Positions 60,600 through 64,000 of a stretch of 64,000 nt of DNA are shown here, piece after piece. The stretch is taken from the NCBI RefSeq assembly GCF_024172085.1, contig NZ_JAMZDZ010000001.1, positions 4,464,001 through 4,528,000 of the forward strand, written 5' to 3'. The notes beneath the pieces are model-generated. The model was not told the origin of the DNA and searched no databases. It saw only the letters and a list, made by a program, of their open reading frames with translations. The stretch is from Hamadaea flava (GTDB lineage Bacteria > Actinomycetota > Actinomycetes > Mycobacteriales > Micromonosporaceae). The translations under genes and the position numbers were made by a program. How positions within the stretch are numbered: position 1 is the first letter of the stretch; every line of letters begins with the position of its first letter.

Positions 60600-60660
60600 G
60601 CGCGGAAAGGGGGGCGGGGAAGGGGGCGGAAAGGGGGGCGGGAAAGGGCGGAGGGGGGCG
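60600..60660 (+). other. G-rich tract with G-quadruplex potential
   Basis: Between the repeat and the dehydrogenase stop codon the plus strand holds six or more runs of three to six G separated by one to four bases (GGGGGGCGGGGAAGGGGGCGG and similar). Such a tract can form a G-quadruplex, and on the minus strand transcript it would be C-rich. It lies directly downstream of the dehydrogenase gene. Confidence 0.5.
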
Positions 60661-61953
60661 TCAGGGGAGGAGGTCGGTGGGGACGCCTTGGAGGGCCACT
60701 GGGCGCTGGAAGCGCTCCACGGCCGCCGTCCCGACCGAGGTCGACCACGCGGCCGAGGTCGCGGGCCAGGGTCCGCCGTGCAGCATCGCGTCCACCACGG
60801 CCACCCCGGTGGGTACGCCGTTCCACACCACCCGGCCGGCCTTCTGCACCAGCACGGGCAGCAGGTCCCGGGCGTCTTCGGCGTCCTCCGGAAGCGAGGC
60901 GTGGACGGTGGCGGTGAGCTGACCGTCCAGCGTCGCGGCCAGCGCGGGGAAGTCGTCGGCGAGGACGATCACGACGGACGGCCCGAAGTGCTCGGACAGC
61001 AGTGATTCGCCCAGCGAGTCGGCGTCCACGATGGTGGCGACCGCGGCGGGCGTCGCCGTCCCGATGGAGACGGCCAGACCCGACGTACGCAGTGTGCCGA
61101 TCCAGTCCGCGTGCGCGGCCGCCATCCCGTCAGTCAGCATCCGGTGCACCGGGGTGTCCGCGACCGCCTCCGCCAGCGCTTCGGCGAACGGGGTCGCGGT
61201 CGACGGGACGACGACCAGGCCGGGCTTGGTGCAGAGCTGTCCCGACGAGCCGGTGACGGCGGCGGCCAGCGCGCCCGCCCGGTCCAGGTCGGCGGCCGCC
61301 CCGGGCAGGACGAAGACCGGATTGATCGAGCCCATCTCGGCGTACACGGGGATGGGGTCGGGGCGGGCGGCGGCTTCGTCCATCAGCGCCCGGCCGCCGA
61401 CCAGCGAGCCGGTGAAGCCCACTGCCTTGATCTCCGGATGGCGTACGACCGCCAGGGAGACATCGGCGCCGCCGTGGACGATCGCGAAGGCGCCCCCGAG
61501 GATGGGCGCGGCGATCGAGGCGAGCAGTTCCGACGTACGCGGCTGCGCCGGGTGTGCCTTGACCAGCACGGGGCAGCCCGCCGCCAGGGCCGAGCCGGTG
61601 TCGCCCCCCAGTACGCCGAAGGCGAGCGGGAAGTTGGAGGCGGCGAACACGGCGACCGGCCCGACGGGTACGACGATCTGCCGGATGTCGACGCCACCGG
61701 GGCCGGCTCCGGGCGAGACGCGGGTGGACTGATGCCGTCCGTCGGCCACGTAGTCGCCGAGCAGCCGCAGTTGGCCGGAGGTCCGGTCGAGTTCCCCGTT
61801 CAGCCGGGCGTCGGTCAGCCCGGTCTCCGCCCCGGCGACCTTGACGACCTCGTCGCGGGCCGCTTCCAGGGCGGTGGCCAAGGCGTGCAGGAGTTCCCGG
61901 CGCTGGGCCGGCGTACCGGGCGAGGTGGACGGGACGTGGAAGACGAGACTCAC
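60661..61953 (-). CDS. 2,5-dioxovalerate (alpha-ketoglutarate semialdehyde) dehydrogenase
   Basis: The 430-residue aldehyde dehydrogenase has the subgroup signature FAASNFPLAFGVLGGDTGSA followed by GCPVLVKAHPAQPRTS, FTGSLVGGRALMDEAAARP, and the nucleophile in SSGQLCTKPG (Cys241). It is shorter than the usual 480-500 residues of the superfamily, in keeping with the subgroup being slightly reduced. It oxidises alpha-ketoglutarate semialdehyde to alpha-ketoglutarate, the last step of the glucarate/galactarate route. Its start overlaps the upstream gene's stop, and gudD lies two genes up, so the pathway assignment is consistent. Confidence 0.88.
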   Translation of the reverse strand: MSLVFHVPSTSPGTPAQRRELLHALATALEAARDEVVKVAGAETGLTDARLNGELDRTSGQLRLLGDYVADGRHQSTRVSPGAGPGGVDIRQIVVPVGPVAVFAASNFPLAFGVLGGDTGSALAAGCPVLVKAHPAQPRTSELLASIAAPILGGAFAIVHGGADVSLAVVRHPEIKAVGFTGSLVGGRALMDEAAARPDPIPVYAEMGSINPVFVLPGAAADLDRAGALAAAVTGSSGQLCTKPGLVVVPSTATPFAEALAEAVADTPVHRMLTDGMAAAHADWIGTLRTSGLAVSIGTATPAAVATIVDADSLGESLLSEHFGPSVVIVLADDFPALAATLDGQLTATVHASLPEDAEDARDLLPVLVQKAGRVVWNGVPTGVAVVDAMLHGGPWPATSAAWSTSVGTAAVERFQRPVALQGVPTDLLP

Positions 61954-63092
61954 GAGCGACCTCCCGAGAGGGCAGCGACGAGCTGCGTGAACAGTGGTTG
62001 CCGCCAGGCCGCGGCCAGCCCCAGGTGGTAGAGGCTGATCCGGTCGGCCCCGGCCGCGACCAGGCGTTGCCCGTGCGCGACGACGGCGTCGGCACCTGCC
62101 GGCGGGAGGACCGTCAGGTACGCGTCCACACTACCGAACTCGGCGGCGCGCTCGACGAGGTCGTAGCTTCCCGGCCCGACCGGCCAGCACGGCACGAGCA
62201 CGGCCGCCACGTCGGCCGCTGCCGTCGGGGTGAGCCCCGGCGAGGCCCCGGTCGCCCAGGGATCCGGGTGTCCGTGGAGAGTCACCTCGGCCGTCGGCTG
62301 CTTCTCGCGTACAAGCTGGAGAACGGCCGCGCGCAACTGATCGGCCGCCTGCTGCCGCGCGGCCAGGACCAACGCGGAGGTCTCGGGCGTGAGGTCGCCG
62401 CCGGACCGGACCGCGGCCCGCAACGCCGCGACCACCTCGATCGCGTCGAGACCCCGCGCGGACCAGGCGGAGCGGCACGCCGCGCAGCAGCAGACCGACA
62501 GCAGCCGCTGGGCGAGCGGGGTCCAGGCGTCGTCGGTCTTCTCGTGGTGGCTGAGGTGGACGAGGCCGAGCTGGCCGCAGGCCTCCAGCGAGACCGCGTC
62601 CACCTCGACGTCGTGCAGCGCCTCGGCCGCCAGCGTGGCCGCGTAGTCGCGGACCTCCTCCTGGGCCGGGCACAACGCATAGGGGTACCGCTCGCCGAAA
62701 CAGTTGATCACCGAGACGTCCGGATGTTCGCGGCCCAGCCGGGTGTTGTGGGTGAGCACGATCCACGCGCTCACCTTCAGCCCTTTTCGCCGCAGGCCCC
62801 GCGCGGCCTGGCCGAACGGGTCCGGCTCCGGCAGCCAGCTCGCGCCGATCGGCCGCAGCCGCCGCCAGACGTCGCGCACCGGCCGGTACAGCGCCGCGGA
62901 ATGCGCGTCCACCAGCTGACGGCCGGGATGCAGCGGGGTCGCGGCCCGCGTCGAGTGATAGGCCGCGGCCAAGGTCACCCACTCCAGACCGTGGTCACGC
63001 ACCCGATCCGCGAAGGCCGGGTCACCGTTGCAATCCCACGGGTACGCGTGACCGCTCAGCCTGATCGCGTGACGCGGGTTCGGCGTCACCAT
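61950..63092 (-). CDS. Unknown protein in the glucarate operon
   Basis: From ATG 63092 (MVTPNPRHAIRLSGHAYPWDCNG, overlapping the gudD end by 7 nt) the protein has 380 residues; the longer frame to 63683 is shadow over gudD. No known domain is certain. HAYPWDCNGDPAFADRV, KGLKVSAWIVLTHNTRLG and NCFGERYPYALCPAQEEVRD resemble strands and loops of (beta/alpha)8 sugar-active enzymes, and LLSVCCCAACRSAW gives a cysteine cluster that could bind metal. Position between gudD and the final dehydrogenase suggests a sugar-acid or precursor-processing role. I cannot name the reaction. Confidence 0.75.
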   Translation of the reverse strand: MVTPNPRHAIRLSGHAYPWDCNGDPAFADRVRDHGLEWVTLAAAYHSTRAATPLHPGRQLVDAHSAALYRPVRDVWRRLRPIGASWLPEPDPFGQAARGLRRKGLKVSAWIVLTHNTRLGREHPDVSVINCFGERYPYALCPAQEEVRDYAATLAAEALHDVEVDAVSLEACGQLGLVHLSHHEKTDDAWTPLAQRLLSVCCCAACRSAWSARGLDAIEVVAALRAAVRSGGDLTPETSALVLAARQQAADQLRAAVLQLVREKQPTAEVTLHGHPDPWATGASPGLTPTAAADVAAVLVPCWPVGPGSYDLVERAAEFGSVDAYLTVLPPAGADAVVAHGQRLVAAGADRISLYHLGLAAAWRQPLFTQLVAALSGGRS

Positions 63093-64000
63093 CGTGGGCT
63101 GGTGTTCCGGAACTCGGGGTCGAACGTCCGCCGCATATAGGTGGTGTCGTCGCGTTCGGTGACTCCGCAGCGCAGGTAGTCCTCGTGCATCCGCGCGAGC
63201 GCGTCCCGGTCGAGCGTGACGCCGAGCCCCGGACCGGTCGGCACCGGCACCGCCCCGTCGACGAACCGCAGCGGCGTCTCCACCACGTCCACCCCCAACT
63301 GCCACGGCGTATGCGTGTCGGCCGCGTACGAGAGTTCGGGGACGGCCGCGCCGAGGTGGGTCATCGCGGCCAGGCTGATCCCGAGGTGGCTGTTGGAGTG
63401 CATGGACAGCCCGATCCCCCAGGTCTGGCAGATCCCGGCGAGCCGGGCCGACTGCCGCAGGCCGCCCCAGTAGTGATGGTCGGAGAGGATCACCTGGACG
63501 CTGCCCAGCTCGATCGCCTCCGGCAGGTGGTCGAAGGCGACCACGCACATGTTGGTCGCCAACGGCATCGACGCCGACTTCGCGACCTCGGCCATCCCGG
63601 CGCGGCCCGGCGTGGGGTCCTCCAGGTACTCCAGCAGCCCGTCCGCCTCGGCGGCGATGCGCTGCGAAGTCTCCACACCCCACACCGCGTTCGGATCGAT
63701 CCGAAGTGGATGATCGGGGAACGCCTCGCGCAGGGCTCTGACGGCCGCGAGCTCCTCGTCCGGCGGGAAGACCCCGCCCTTGAGCTTGATCGAACCGAAC
63801 CCGTACTGCTGGATCATGCGCCCGGCCTGCGCCACGATCTGCACCGGCGTCAGCGCCTCGCCGAACGGATCCTCGTCCTGACCCGGGTGGGCGGCGTACT
63901 TGTAGAAGAGGTAGGCGGAGAAGGGCACCGCGTCACGGACGGCTCCGCCCAGCAGGTCGTGCACCGGCCGGCCGGTCGCCTGACCCTGGAGATCCAGGCA
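63086..64000 (-). CDS. gudD: Glucarate dehydratase (partial; N-terminus outside the window)
   Basis: The frame is open to the right edge, giving 304 residues of an enolase-superfamily enzyme. AVPFSAYLFYKYAAHPG is diagnostic for glucarate dehydratases. The barrel shows SIKLKGGVFPPDEE (Lys of KxK-like), LRIDPNAVW (metal Asp), LLEYLEDPTPG (Glu), LATNMCVVAFDHL (Asn-based site) and LSMHSNSHLGISLAAM, with the His of the catalytic pair. It dehydrates D-glucarate to 5-keto-4-deoxyglucarate. Full enzymes are about 440 residues, so about 130 are missing. The 5-dehydro-4-deoxyglucarate dehydratase is likely further upstream. Confidence 0.93.
   Translation of the reverse strand, partial: CLDLQGQATGRPVHDLLGGAVRDAVPFSAYLFYKYAAHPGQDEDPFGEALTPVQIVAQAGRMIQQYGFGSIKLKGGVFPPDEELAAVRALREAFPDHPLRIDPNAVWGVETSQRIAAEADGLLEYLEDPTPGRAGMAEVAKSASMPLATNMCVVAFDHLPEAIELGSVQVILSDHHYWGGLRQSARLAGICQTWGIGLSMHSNSHLGISLAAMTHLGAAVPELSYAADTHTPWQLGVDVVETPLRFVDGAVPVPTGPGLGVTLDRDALARMHEDYLRCGVTERDDTTYMRRTFDPEFRNTSPRW

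Noticed and set aside
60600..60660. G-rich tract as an assembly artefact
   Set aside because: It cannot be excluded, but the run lengths vary and the flanks are unique, so I kept it as a real tract with low interest.

Overview
The window is very GC-rich DNA with dense genes, frequent GTG starts, many CGTACGC words and several starts that look leaderless. The gene content (Ku, an orphan GroEL with CIRCE operators, a SAM-IV riboswitch, DUF3263, DUF4031, DUF4032, a twin-GNAT protein of the mycothiol-synthase type) indicates an actinomycete chromosome. Micromonosporaceae is my best guess, by inference only. I see no phage, plasmid or CRISPR signature. The only transposon recognised is one IS110-type element. 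About 56 protein genes and one tRNA-Thr are supported.

Layout. 1-11 kb: DsrE-like protein, nitrobindin-like protein, a Pit phosphate transporter with its DUF47 partner behind a PHO-box-like repeat, PPK2, a DUF402 protein, a DinG-type helicase, a Fic protein behind a perfect palindrome, a GroES-like protein, an AI-2E family permease and a PrsW-type protease. 11-21 kb: a SAM-IV riboswitch in front of a cysteine-desulfurase-like enzyme, an aromatic-acid-exporter-like protein, the IS110 element, a multi-membrane-span subtilase, GlpD and a FAD-linked oxidase. 21-36 kb: GNAT, sugar porter, CutC, HD and DUF4031 proteins, groEL, a cold-shock gene with a structured leader, a beta-lactamase-fold hydrolase, paaN facing a small membrane protein and a TetR regulator, a second twin-GNAT protein, and thrC behind a SAM-I riboswitch. 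36-45 kb: an ABC permease paired with an unusual hydrolase-ABC ATPase fusion, an MFS exporter with a divergent WYL regulator, DUF3263, and a second ABC pair. 45-50 kb: a divergent DeoR regulator and a four-gene amino-sugar catabolic operon (isomerase, ROK kinase, deacetylase, class II aldolase). 50-64 kb: PAP2, trypsin-like protease, DUF4032, secreted phospholipase A2, a two-RCK channel-like protein, a repetitive secreted protein, the sugar-ABC ATPase UgpC/MsmK, tRNA-Thr, Ku, and the end of a glucarate catabolic operon (gudD, an unknown protein, ketoglutarate semialdehyde dehydrogenase).

The most striking signal outside the genes is a family of nine palindromic elements of about 53-61 bp. They share GATCA(C/G)GG ends and almost all sit just behind stop codons, where they could act as terminators. 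One copy lies inside the reading frame of the subtilase gene, and another supplies the stop codon and C-terminal tail of the PAP2 gene. A second repeat family (67 bp, two copies) abuts the IS110 element and a neighbouring gene end. Two different SAM riboswitch classes act on two sulfur/aspartate-family genes, and both appear to work by hiding the ribosome binding site.
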